From: Holtermannia corniformis
Lineage: Eukaryota; Basidiomycota; Tremellomycetes; Holtermanniales
Reading direction: 5' to 3'
DNA: 41,667 nt
Assembly: GCA_001599935.1 (NCBI GenBank)
Contig: BCIJ01000050.1
Location: 8,068 to 49,734 of the forward strand
Shown here: in pieces, positions 21,776 through 32,573 of the stretch
How the letters are laid out: each line of letters opens with the position of its first letter
Numbering within the stretch: position 1 is the first letter of the stretch
The notes under the pieces: generated by a model
What the model saw: only the letters and a program-made list of their open reading frames with translations
The model's database searches: none
Told to the model about the DNA's origin: nothing
Made by a program: the position numbers and the translations under genes

Positions 21776-24700
21776 ATGGCGACCGCCCCGCAACCGCACG
21801 CCTCGAGCTCAACCCACCAGTCCAAGATCCCAACGAGGGCACGTACCAAAGGTCTCCCGCTGCCGAGGCCAGGGACATGGTTCGGGACACCCGTGAGCGC
21901 AAAGGCAAAGGGCAAGGCGAAACGGTGTGAGGACGAGGGCGACTTTGTCATGGTCTCGGTCTCCCCAGTGCGGCCGGCCGCGATGGGGCTCGGCATGGTC
22001 AGCGGGAGCTCGTCGTCACCGGCTGAAGAGTCGCCGACACCGTGTGCACTCAAGGGAGCGGGAGGGGCGGACGATGAGGATGATAGCCCGATCAGGAGGG
22101 TGCCAGGCAACTCGCGCAGCCTCAGCCTCGGTCGACCAAGTCTTGGGCGGTGTACCATAGACGAGGGCGCCGAGCTATTTCGAGCGCCGCCGCCGACTGG
22201 ACGAGACGAGGCAGAGTGGATGCGCCGCCCGACCAGTCCGCTGGCACGGACCGCTCAGGGCGATAGCTCCCCACCACCACCACCGACCCCAATCAACCAC
22301 TCGACAATCTACAAACACATCCCTCCACCGCCTCAGCCTCGCTTCCCTGCGATTAGAGGCTCGCAATCGCACGACGCTCACTCGACAACCAGCGGTGGAC
22401 TGTTCCACGCCGCATCCGGCTCGACTAAATCGGTGCGATTCGACGCCTCGCAGGCCAGTCTTCCGCGATCGGCCGCACCGCTTCGTGCAAGAGCAACGAC
22501 AGATGCCGACAAAGTCCGAATACTCGGTCAGAAGAAGGCCGTCTCGCTCGACAACATCAACGCAGGTGCCGGCGCCGAGCTCTTTGGCACGGGCTTTGAC
22601 ATTCCGATAGGCAGTCGGACGCGCAAGACGCCCTCGGCCGGCTCGTTGGCTTCCACCGGAGGCGTCAGTGGCCTTCCACGCATGCACCGAAGAACAGGCA
22701 GTACAGAGCACGGCGCAGGCGCCCAATCCATCTCGCGCTCGTTTGGTCACAAGTCAGGCTTGGCACTTCCGCTCTCGCCTGGCCTGCCTGCCTTCTCCAC
22801 GTCCGACTCTTCTCTCTCTTCATTCTCGACGGCAAGCTTGACGCCTCCGGGATCGGTATTCTCACCGGCTGAACCACCAATCTTTGAAGACGTCAAGCCC
22901 CTCGCGTCTGCGTTCGAGTCGCAGCACTCGATTGTCAGTCGGAAATTCAAGCCACGAGATTCCGGCGTTGGATTGAATGACGATGAATGCCCTGTCAACA
23001 AGCTGGACGTCTCGATGCCGCGACCGAGTCGACCCAACATGCTGAAACGGACGAGCTCGCTCGGAGATCGACAAGAAGTTGAGACACCTGGGTTCGGTCC
23101 CGGCGTAGGCAGTGGCTGGCCCAGTGCAGGTGGTCTTGGCTTTGATTTCCTCGGTCAGGCAGCCAACCAAATGGTCTCGCAAGCGGCTGCCGAGGCCGCA
23201 CACGAAGAAAAGTTCCACATGCCCGATACGCCCGTCAAAAAGCAAGCGTTTGTGCACCCATCCGAGGCCAAGACGTTGCGCGTCGGCCATTCGCACTCTC
23301 AGCCGACGTTGGCTAGTAACCCTGCGTACTCTGCCATCAAACCTGCGCTCGCCAAATCCAAGAGCGCGGCCATGCCTCCTCCGCCGCCACGGCCCGTGTT
23401 CAACCCGACACCGGCCAAGGCGCAGAACAAACTTCAGCACTTGGGTTCTGCGCGTGCTGCGGCAGGAGAGACGCTGCATTTGACGTTGACGACAACATCG
23501 TCGCCGACTTCACCGATGGCGATTGACCCTGATGAGCAGTCGCCTACGGTTCGACAGGGTTCGGCAATGGCCAATGGACTTGGGATCGGTCGGCCCTCGG
23601 CGGGCGCTGCGGCGGGTAGAGTGGGCATGCTGCAGAGGCAGAGCAGTGGTGTGCACAGTAGCTCGGAAGAAAGCGAGGAGGGTACACCGACAAAGGGTAC
23701 TGGTGATCGACATCTTCTTGCGCGTGAGTGTCGTTTAGGTGATCAAATCGCATCGCTGACAGTACCAGCTACACGCGCCCCAATCACACCAAGTACAACA
23801 CCCAGCCCAAGCCCCAAACTCCCCTCCGCACCCCTGCCCCGCAGCACGACACTATCCGCCAACGCGTCATCAAGCCTCATGCCGCGCCTCTCGCTACCAG
23901 CAATCTCTGCACCCAAACTGGGCCGAAAGCTCAATCACCGCCAGTCGCACCCGCTTCCTCGGCCTAACCACGGACAAGAAGAGGATATCTTTGAGCAGCG
24001 CTTTATCACGCTCGAGCCACTCGGCAAGGGTGCGTTCAGCTCGGTCGTCAAGGTGCAGGAACGGAATGGTGAGGGTGTCTATGCTGTCAAGAAGGCGATT
24101 GGCGTATTCGAGGGTGTCAAGGACCGGTGAGTTTGCAGCGATGGCGACCACGCCCAGAATCAAAGTTAATGGGTTCAGGCTGCGCCACTTGGAAGAAGTT
24201 GACATTCTTCGGCATTTGTCGAGGACGCCGCACCCGCACGTCATCTCCTTTGTGGATGCGTGGGAGCAGAACCGACAGCTGTTCATCCAGACCGAGCTCT
24301 GCCTTGGTTCGCTCGCCTTCTTCCTGGAGGAATATGGGCGTGTCGTGCCGCGGCTGGACGAGGCGCGCGTGTGGAAAATTGTGCGCGAGCTGTCGGATGT
24401 GAGTCACCTTGCAGCATCGTTGAGCCGAGCTAACGTCGCAAAGGGACTACATCACATCCACTCCAACGGAGTCATCCATTTCGACATCAAACCCGCCAAT
24501 ATCCTCATCTCATCCACTGGCACCCTCAAGATTGGAGACTTTGGGCTGGCGTCGCGCTGGCCGCGCGTTGACCCTGCCGAGATCTTGCGAGGCTCTGGGC
24601 TTGGCGGCAGCCTCGGTCATGGCGTTGTGCGGACTGGCAAGCTGGAGCGAGAGGGAGACCGCGTGTATATGCCGCCCGAGATGCTTCGGGGTGAATTCAC

Positions 24701-25149
24701 CATGGCGGCCGATATTTTCAGGTGTGCTGTCTCCTTACTGGGAGAGGAGATTGCGTACTGATTACAATCGACAGCTTCGGTCTAGTTTCGCTCGAGGTCG
24801 CTACGAACATCTGTATGCCGGACGGCGGTGGTGAGTGGCGTGCCATCTGACCTGTCATGAGCTTATATTCCCAGCGCCATGGCACGCTCTGCGGCAAAAC
24901 GACTACTCGATCGTCGACCTCTCACCCCTTTCACCCGCCCTGATCGATCTCATCACAAAGTGCATGCACTCGGAACCCGCGCTCCGTCCCACAATCGAGC
25001 ATATTGTCACCCACCCCGTCGTCCAGCGCGCTCGCAACGGCAAGCCGGCACTCGCACCCGAAGACGAGCTCTGGCTCGTCGAAGTCCTCGCTGGCGGTCT
25101 CGCGATTGCCCCAAGGGCAGCCGAGGATGTCGAGATGCGCGACGCTTGA
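21776..25149 (+). CDS. WEE1: Wee1-family mitotic inhibitor kinase
   Basis: Phosphorylates the conserved Tyr near the N-terminus of Cdk1 and delays mitotic entry. Exons 21776-23723, 23769-24126, 24179-24398, 24444-24721, 24775-24830 and 24875-25149 give 1,044 aa in phase. The first ~725 residues are Ser/Pro-rich and disordered, with many SP/TP sites suited to regulatory phosphorylation. The kinase domain follows: glycine loop LGKGAFSSVVKV, VAL-type Lys in VYAVKKA, RLRHLEEVDILRHLS, TELCLGSLAFFLEEYG, catalytic loop GVIHFDIKPANIL, IGDFGLASRWPR, EGDRVYMPPEML, ADIFSFGLVSLEVATNI. The EGDR..PPE segment and LEVATNI region are Wee1-like. HFD replaces the usual HLD, a mild change. Start chosen as the first ATG in frame, with context ACAATCATGG. 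It converges on the sirtuin gene. Confidence 0.93.
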
Positions 25150-25294
25150 CCTTGCCCTCATCAAACCTTTACATCTGCTTCGTTATCTTGTATTGCCTCG
25201 CATCTACACTGTGCCCTGCATGTGTCACCTATGAATCAATGAACGACCTTTTTGATATCATTGCAGTGCATGCATGCGGGTGCGCTTAGGCAGG

Positions 25295-26840
25295 CTATCC
25301 CTCGGCTCGAGGCCCTTCGATCTCTGTTGGTGCTTTGACGACCCCCTTGTCCAGTAACGACCTGACCAGCTCGACCTGCGGTCCTCTTTGTGTGCTGTGA
25401 CGCCATCAGCAAGATCTCGACAGGCCTCCGCAGTGCTAGCTCACCTCACGAAATCATCCAAGTACGCCCGCAGTACGGGACCCGCCGGCCTCTCCATCTT
25501 CTCCAGCCCTTCGAGCGAGTCAGCTCGCGACGGCCCAAGAGAAATCATCAAGACTGGTTTCTTTTGCTCGTGCGCCATCTTGATGAGCCGAAAGGCGCTG
25601 TAGGTCGCCAAGGACGAGCCGAGGACGAGCAACTGAGATGCGGCCGTTACCATCTCAAAGCTGGGCCACTTCAGTACTCAACGGCTACTTGTCAAATCAC
25701 TCACGATCGATCCCGAACTTCTGGCGAGAGCGTTTCCCCCTGTTGCCGAGGTCAGATCGGCTGTCAGGTAATGGTTGCAACGTACAAAGAAGACAACGTC
25801 GGGCTTGACAACGGACTTTCCGGCGATCCCCTTGGCAGCGCAGATCTTACAGGGCGGCACAACGAACGAGTCGTACTTGACGCCTCGGAGGTCGACCTGA
25901 GTGTCGCTAGTCAGACCAAGCAACCGGCAATGTCGGTGGACCCACATCACCGTCAGGGTTTGTTCGTGGTTGCCTTGGCCCGTCGTCAGCAGACACAGCG
26001 TCAACTATTCACCTACTCACGTTCCAGTTCGTTCAGCCTCCCTCGCAAACTCCTCCCAGCTGGGATTCGCCCTCGAGAGCTCTGCCTGGTAAGCATCTCT
26101 CGGCTGCGAATGCCGATGCAGCGGGCAGTGTACTTTTGCTAGGGTACCGTGCAGCTCTAGGATGTCTGGTGGTGACATTGGTGAGAATAATCTTGAGGCT
26201 TTACGATGCAGGTTGTCGACGTTTTGGGTGATGAGGGCCGGAGCGATGCCGAGCGCTTGAAGGGCGGCGACGTAGATGTGGGCTGGGTTTGGCAATGCAT
26301 CTCTGACTGGTGGGTACTATATGTATGATTAGGACGGTGCAGATGATTCACAACGTAGACTTACACCGAGATATGATCGCGCCCAATCTAAGAGTAAAGA
26401 TTAGCCACTACTACTGAAAGCATAATGCAGCAGGCGCACAGCGCTTTCTAAACAGCAAAACATTAGTCGCTCGTCACTTTTGCTGATTGACAATCCATGT
26501 GGACACTTACCGGAAGTTGTCACCCTTTTCGGTCGTATCCACCAGCTCGCTGTAGAAGATGGGCTTGTAATTTGGGTTGGTGGTGTCTGGTGCGGTGTGT
26601 ATCAGTGACTGCGCGGTATGAAGCGAATCAGAGCTCACAGTGACCCTCGCTACCCCTATAAGCACGTATCCCACTCTCCACGCTGACCCCAGCACCCGTC
26701 ACCAACAGCGTCTTGCCCTCGCCTTGATTCAGGAAGCTCTTGAGGTGGGCTGCCGCTAGTGTTGGGGAGAGAGCTGCTAAAGGATTGTATGCCAGCGGAA
26801 GCTTGAGCTCTGGAAGCGTTGGGATAGAGATGCGAACCAT
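25295..26840 (-). CDS. SIRT4-like (class II) sirtuin, NAD-dependent deacylase/ADP-ribosyltransferase
   Basis: Ten exons (26639-26840, 26511-26586, 26440-26447, 26365-26387, 26021-26316, 25946-25973, 25786-25896, 25705-25739, 25445-25660, 25295-25394) give 364 aa with every phase consistent. Motifs in order: LLVTGAGVSVESGIRAYRG, SEGHY, FRKRYWARSYLGYPP, ALITQNVDNLHRKAS, ILELHGTLAKVHCPLH, PPCKIC, VVKPDVVFFGETLSPEVR, LLVLGSSLATYSAFRLI, SLGPSRADSL. These fit mitochondrial SIRT4-type enzymes, though the N-terminus is not a strong presequence. Exon 3 is only 8 nt. The first zinc pair reads C-P-L-H rather than C-x2-C, while the second is normal (CKIC). The gene ends 146 nt from WEE1, tail to tail. 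Confidence 0.93.
26440..26447 (-). other. 8-nt microexon of the sirtuin gene
   Basis: AAAGCGCT is flanked by a 63-nt intron ending TGTTTAG and a 52-nt intron starting GTGCGC. Inclusion produces FRKRYWARSYLG, the conserved sirtuin motif; skipping it shifts the frame. Confidence 0.85.
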
Positions 26841-27075
26841 TGTTGAGCGAAGAGAGCTGCAGGGAGAGATAAGAAGGTGATCATGACTTGGTCGATCGAT
26901 TGCAGCTCGCGTCGATTCTTTCCGAGTGTGAGCCGCTTGCTAGAGTCTCGAGCCGCAACCTAGCAACATTTGGGCTAGGGTAAAGTCCAGGCCGGCGCAG
27001 CCGCCACAGCTTCACAGTGAGCTCCATGGCTCGTCATATGTACAACACAATCGACATGGCACAGAAACTCGCTCC

Positions 27076-29611
27076 TCACACCGTCTTCACCGCGCCGCTC
27101 AGCTGGATGGAGACAGGAGTTTCCCCCGCCTCCCCATCAACCGCCACGTCGTCATTCTGCTTGTTCGTGCTGCGTGCACGCTTGGTGTCTATCGGCGTGA
27201 CGTCGTGTGCGCTGGCACTCCTCTTGAGCGAGATTTCGACAGTAGCAGATACTTGGTTGCCGCTCGTCGTGGCAACTGCGTTAGGGCGCTCCTTGCTACC
27301 ATTCTGAGCATTGGCGGTATCACCCGGCGGCAACTCGTCCAGCTTGTCGCCCGCAACGTTGCATGTGGGAAGCCGGGGTTGCTCGGACATATTGTGCGCT
27401 GTGATGGGCTCGCTTTTGACCTGATCGTCTGCTTCGTCTGGACCGCTCGTCGAGTCGGGGGAGTCGGTGAAGCCACTCGACGATTGAACGTTGTAGTCAT
27501 CATCGATCTGAACGGCATCAGGATCAGAGACCTACAGCTGCTGCGTGTAGTAGCAACTCACCAAGGGTGACATAGTGACCAGAGAAAGCCCTGATGGGGA
27601 GGCCGGCTGTTCATGAGGGGTATAGCAGTTCGTATCTTCCAGCGAGTCGTGCTCGTCTGGCAGCCACACTGGCAGCCACGCGCTATCGCCATCGTAGATG
27701 CTCATGTCGGTGTCATCTGGCAGAGGTGTGGCCAACGGGAGCTGCCTCTCGGAAATGCGCAGACTGAATTGAGCCGTGCGGAGTTCGCGCAAGAGCCGGA
27801 CAGGGCCAGCCGGTTGTCTGAGCATTCTGACATGCTGAGCGCGCTCGAAATCGATCAAACGGCAGGTGTATGGGTTGTGCGCGTCTGCTGGATCGAGCGA
27901 AAGATGAAAGTGGCTGGGTTTGAAGACGTCGTACGCGATGCCGAGGGCGTTGACGAGGAAGAAGGCCGCATACTTGTTGCGTCTGTCAATTCAGCTTAGC
28001 AGTCTACATGACGCATCGCAACTGAACGCACCTCGTCTCGATAGCACAATCGTCTGCGGCATCACCGAGTCGCTCCATCACCAATGCCCCGAATCGCTCA
28101 TTACCAAATGTGCCATCCAAATACCCATAGAACTTGGGTACAGCACGACCCAAGACGGGTCCTAGGTGCTTGGTGTACATCTCGAGCTCATTCTGATGCA
28201 GGAAAGTGCGCTTGCTCGGCTTCAATGAGGCGAATTTCACCGCCACATCGACGACGTCGGTGTCAATCATGAGCTTGGCGGCGAAGACGTCACCAGTGTT
28301 CCCATAGCCGAGCAGAAAGTCGATGGCGAGGTGGATATGAGGTTGGGCAGTTTCAGCACCAAACAGGGTAGCGATATTGGCGTGGACAGGCGACGTGCTG
28401 AGAACATGTAGGTAGAAGCCTGTTTGACGGCTGGATAGCTTTGCAGAGTTCAAGGCGTGAAGACCCCTTTTGACTGGTTCAGATGAAAACGCGAGACAGC
28501 ATCGAACGGACAACTGTGGCAATCCAGCTCAGCTCAATCTCCGGCTGACAAGCGATGCACGTACCCCCTCATCAAGTGGAGAAGACTCCTTGTAACGCAA
28601 CCCTTGGTCGCAATCAAAGTTTGGCGAACCGATCGCGGCTAACGGGCACATTGCACGCGGTGGTCCGTGATCCTCGACACCCGGTGACGACACCTCGTCA
28701 ACCAGATCTGCACTGCTGTGTAGAGCTACCAGCGCTTCGAAGGGGTTTATCGCCGTGTCCGACCATTGACACAGCTCGCTGAACGTGCACACATTGCCAG
28801 TGCGCTTGACGAAGATCCACGCGTCTAGAGTTGCGATCGCGTGATATTGTGTTCTTACTCTTTCCGAGTTGTCTTCCGGGACAATAAGGTTCACCATCGC
28901 TACATAGAGACCGAGGGTTGTCGGGTTGCGAGGGAAGGGTGACCACTGTCCGTCTGGCGTGAGCTGGACACCGTCTTTGACGAGGTCGACGAGGCTTTGT
29001 AGTTCAGTCAAAGACATTTGGGGTATGTGTAAGAAGACATGACGGCTGATGCCCTGAGATACTGCCCTGTGGGAGTTCGAAGGGAGAGGATCCGGTTTCA
29101 GGTCTTCGACCTTGCGCCATCCCTGCAGGAACTGGAGTACGTATGATGCTGGTCTCAAAACGTCGGTCGCAAGCCGACGACGCCAGACAGTGAAGACGTC
29201 TCGGCGACGCAAGAACGGATCTGCCTCGATGGCCGCGTGACGCTGCCGGTATTGCTCGAGTATCTCGGGAGGCAGTGCGATCTGAAGCTTCTCGTCGTGA
29301 AAAGTGCGGAGACGGTTGACTATCGAGTGCAACCAAGTATCGCTGCTGTTGAAGGTCATACCCGAAGACACGTACTCCTGGAACGTGGAGCTGTATGGGA
29401 GATGACCAAGGGCGGGCAATTGGTCAACTTGGAGGGTGTATGGTGTTGCCGGATAGCCGCAGTGAAAATTCTGTATGAAGTGCCCGACAGTGCCTTTTGC
29501 ATGGGCTGGAGGAGTCTTTCGTGGTAGCGGCTCGCTCACAGCTGAGCTAGAACTGTCGGTGACTTCGAGAGGATGCTGATCGATGGCCGGGCTGGACATC
29601 TTTGCGTCCAT
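27076..29611 (-). CDS. Basidiomycete protein-kinase-like protein with altered catalytic motifs
   Basis: Exons 28565-29611, 28032-28513, 27562-27982 and 27076-27507 (introns 51, 49, 54 nt) give 793 aa. The N-terminal half is the long lead-in region found in expanded basidiomycete kinase-like families (FLRRRDVFTVWRRRL, WIFVKRTGNVCTFSEL). The kinase-like domain follows: glycine loop LLGYGNTGDVFAAKL, Lys in VDVAVKFASLKPSK, FLHQNELEMYTKHLGPV, FGALVMERLGDA, then GIAYDVFKPSHFHL in place of the HGD-x4-N loop and LIDFERAQHV in place of DFG. Asp is kept in the loop but the Asn is missing, so activity is uncertain. The C-terminus is acidic, then carries a basic patch LKRSASAHDVTPIDTKRAR, a possible nuclear signal. 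Upstream lies a decayed copy. Confidence 0.8.
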
Positions 29612-29907
29612 CTTGCCGCGCACAGACCAGCACTGGGCAGCTTGGCCCTTGCGTGTCACCCGGGCGGAACAGCGAGGCGAGGCTACAGTGAACGCGGATC
29701 GTCTTGTGTGTGATATCGGGAAGCAGTAGTGACGGTGAGCGTTGCTGGTCGAGACAGGCTCAAGGTCTGTGCGTCGCCGATCATTCCCCTCACGGCGTCT
29801 TGCTGTAAATGACAGGGCTGCGAGTCGTATCGTTGTTGTATACAAGGGACAAGTGACTGTATATACAGGATATCTGCAGACAATACACAGGGAACAGATA
29901 TGACCTC

Positions 29908-31319
29908 TCAACCTGCCAGACCGCAGGCGATCCACTCGGTCTCTTCGGGCAAAGCTGTTGCTGTAGAAGTCTCGAATGCCGACAAGCGGGCCAACTTCAT
30001 ACACCACAGAAGATGCGCAAGCCGCGTCCTGTCATCCGCCTCGATATCGGCTGAAACTCGGCACTGAATCGTGTCTGTCCTTCTTGTCGTGCGTGTCCTT
30101 GTAGTGTCTGATCCATATGCCATGGTAGCGTGGATTGCTTGCCTGTTGTTCCATTCAGTGACAGACTCTGGGTGATATATTGACTTGACTCTCCTCCACT
30201 GATGCTTCCCAGTGGGCCTGTTCGCGACCAGGTCCATGACCAGCACTCCAAGCTTGCGCTACCGCCCCGAGTGCTCCGGTGGGCGTGGAAAGTAGGTACG
30301 GCGAGGTGGTACAATAGAACCAGATGATTGGCGTAGAGATCGAGCCCGTTGCTGTGCAGATTGGCTGTCTCGTACTCCATGCAACGGGTTGCTGGCTTCA
30401 GCATGCGAAATTTGCAAGCTTCAGCGCGACCTTGGAGCTGCATCTAGGCAGTCTGAGCGTGACTGCGCCGCGACGGCCTCAGACTACGAACTCGCCGACG
30501 GTGATGCTCACGTATGACAACGCAGAGAGGTCTTGACGCATGCTGGTGACCGCATCCCGGAGCGGGGAGTCGCGAGTACGTGAAGTAAACGTCTGCGCTT
30601 GAGAAGATGAAGTCATCATGGCGGGGCTCGTATCAGCCAACGCCATTGGGTGGCGACAGGCAGCGGATGGGGGAACTGAACATTGTCAACTGAGCATCGA
30701 CCACCACAACTTGCAAGGCGCTAGGCGATGTTTTCGGCCTGTTGTTGAATGACAGTACGTCCGGCGTCATCGACCTTCTCGCACACGCGGCATATAAGAC
30801 ATGTCGATGATGGCGAAGACACTCGCCGGTGCGCTTGATGAAGACCGGCGATGCGCTACGGATCTCTTTGTGACCGAGCGTGAAGACCAGCTCGCCTCGT
30901 ATATCACCGGTATGGCTGTGGTATCACGCCGGCGTAGGTATGGCAAGCCTTATGATCCACCTGGCGAGCTTGGTCACCGCTTGAAGAGGTGCTGACGAGC
31001 CAGCGGCCTCGTTTCCCAACATGTCCGATATCCGGCCGTTGAGCCCGTCGTCGCGCACAAGCGTAACGCCGCGGGTGCGGATATGGTGGGCTTGACGCGC
31101 AAAAACCTCAAACCTCCGCGGAGAGCTGGGAGCTGGAGCTGCTGTCAGCTGGCTTCGGACCCTGTCGGGAACGTCGCGGCAACGCGCTTGATAAAGTTTG
31201 TCAGTCTTGCATTTTTCTGGCGGTGCATCTTGAAAGAGTACGTCCGACACGAATGCACTCTTGATCAGCGACGAGTTCCTGCTCGCGATGGCTGAACCGG
31301 GAACTGTTGCTACGCTCAA
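29908..31319 (-). pseudogene. Decayed second copy of the kinase-like gene
   Basis: Minus-strand segments resemble the intact neighbour. RGELVFTLGHKEIRSASPVF plus IKRTGECL (near 30830-30910) corresponds to WIFVKRTGNVC. EACKFRMLKPATR and NGLDLYANHLVLLYHLAVPT (near 30300-30440) correspond to VAVKFASLKPSKR and NELEMYTKHLGPVLGRAVPK. LGVLVMDLVANRPTGKHQWR corresponds to FGALVMERLGD. They lie in the same order and orientation but in different frames, and no set of plausible introns joins them all. I read this as a relic of a tandem duplication. Missed introns in a diverged but live gene are the alternative. Confidence 0.45.
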
Positions 31320-31636
31320 TCAGCGGTCAAAGCGTGCACAACGTAGACTCACTACGCTGTCGACTGTACTACGCTTTTCACTCGAATGCAGCTTGGTGGG
31401 TCATGTGCAAGGGCGCAATGATGCTTCTGCGATCCTGCTTCTGCAGCGTGGTCGTTGACATCACCGCAAGATCGTCGGCACAAGCATGAGGCCGCCGACG
31501 GAGACTTTCGCATGACTCGGTGTGGTGATTAGGTAGCATGGCGTCTATAGTACATATCAGGCTGTTCAACAGTCAACAACGAACGCAATCCGGACGACAG
31601 AATCGAAAAAGGACAAAAGAAAAATGAAAGCGTAGA
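31320..31636. other. Short gene-free spacer 3' of the antizyme gene
   Basis: Nothing supported here apart from the expected 3' flank of the antizyme gene; open frames are short and unstructured. Confidence 0.4.
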
Positions 31637-32573
31637 TCACAGCTCGATGCCGAGCAACACCCACTGCCTGGTGTCAAACTCGTACCCGCCTGGAACCTCT
31701 TTGCAGACTGCGAGACCGACGTAGAGGAGCGAGTGCAGCAAGTCGGCCAGAGCGTGCTCGTCGCGCTCATCCCGGTCGAGCACGAGGATGAGGTTGGCGC
31801 CGCCGATCGTCTCGGCGAGATCGAGGAGTGCGGTGATGTAATCGCGGACGCTGAGACCTGTGCTGAGCTGCTCGGATGGGATCGGCGGGAGATGTACGTA
31901 GACTGTGCGGCCGGTGTGGTAGCAGTCGATGTAAAAGCCGTGGAGAATGGTCGAAGGTGGAGTGATGATCTCGAGTGTGTGCGCATGCGTTGAAGCAATG
32001 GTAGCTTGGTAAGGGAAGAGTGCGGCGAGGAGCGGGATGATGGGTTGCGACGGTTTGAACGATGCCGGCGATGGAGGGCAAGTGGAGGGGTGTTCATTGA
32101 TGAGCCCGGTGAACTGGGCTTGCGGCGGGGTGACCGGAGTCAGAGGCATAGAGTGGGACTGCGGAGGAGCGAAGCGACCAATGTCGACCGAGTGAGGAGG
32201 GGTATCGAGGGTACGATAAGAGTGGGTCAACGAGGGGTGAGGCGAGAAAGGAAACAGGTAGGACGACAGCGAGTCTCTCACCCTCGCTGGCGACCCGCCG
32301 ACAATGTCCTGCCAAACGTCAGCTCTATCCCTCCGATAGCTGATCACACTCACGGCGGGCATTTTCCTCCTGCCGTCCTCAAAGCCACTGCCTGCCACCG
32401 CCAGCGCCCGCGAAGGAAGCAGAGTAGACATAGACCGCGCCTTCGGAACGCGCAACGGCGAGGACCTGCTCTGGCTCGATCGCATGCTCGTGCGCAAGCG
32501 CCGCGGCCTGAAAGAGGTTTTGCCCGTAGCCAACGCTTGCCAGTGCGTTGCTGTTTATCATGCTCGTCAGCAT
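31637..32573 (-). CDS. OAZ1: Ornithine decarboxylase antizyme, expressed by +1 frameshift
   Basis: Antizyme binds ornithine decarboxylase, sends it to the proteasome and limits polyamine uptake. ORF2 ends in the OAZ domain: LSVRDYITALLDLAETIGG, NLILVLDRDERDEHAL, ADLLHSLLYVGLAVCK, and the terminal QWVLLGIEL, typical of basidiomycete antizymes. ORF1 (from ATG 32573) reads NALASVGYGQNLFQAAALAH and AVYVYSASFAGAGGGRQWL, then stops at TGA 32381-32379. A +1 slip on CTT-TGA-G leads straight into ORF2 (EDGRRKMPA). A 45-nt in-frame intron (32309-32353, GTGAGT..GGCAG) is likely. The product is about 296 aa. ORF1 might instead begin in an upstream exon (frame open around 32600-32690, FPSVDPTSASQKPEWLASLL) joined by an intron ending AACAG. 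The start is therefore uncertain; the C-terminal domain is firm. Confidence 0.85.
32378..32384 (-). promoter_or_regulatory. Probable +1 programmed frameshift site CTT-TGA-G
   Basis: Zero-frame CTT (32384-32382) is followed by TGA (32381-32379). Skipping the T lets GAG be read next. The P-site tRNA can re-pair from CUU to UUU, as in the bacterial RF2 gene. Polyamines promote such shifts in known antizymes. Confidence 0.7.

Noticed and set aside
21532..22158. 208-codon minus-strand frame over the WEE1 5' region
   Set aside because: Antisense shadow of the GC-rich WEE1 coding sequence with no motif or splice signals.
27532..27561. 30-nt intron (GTGAGT..CTGTAG) in the kinase-like gene
   Set aside because: Too short; the 54-nt choice ending CCGTTCAG is in frame and matches local intron sizes.
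32379..32533. ORF2 frame read upstream of the antizyme shift site (ATGKTSFRP...)
   Set aside because: Ser/Arg-rich shadow composition; the overlapping frame ending GGGRQWL is protein-like and fits an antizyme ORF1.
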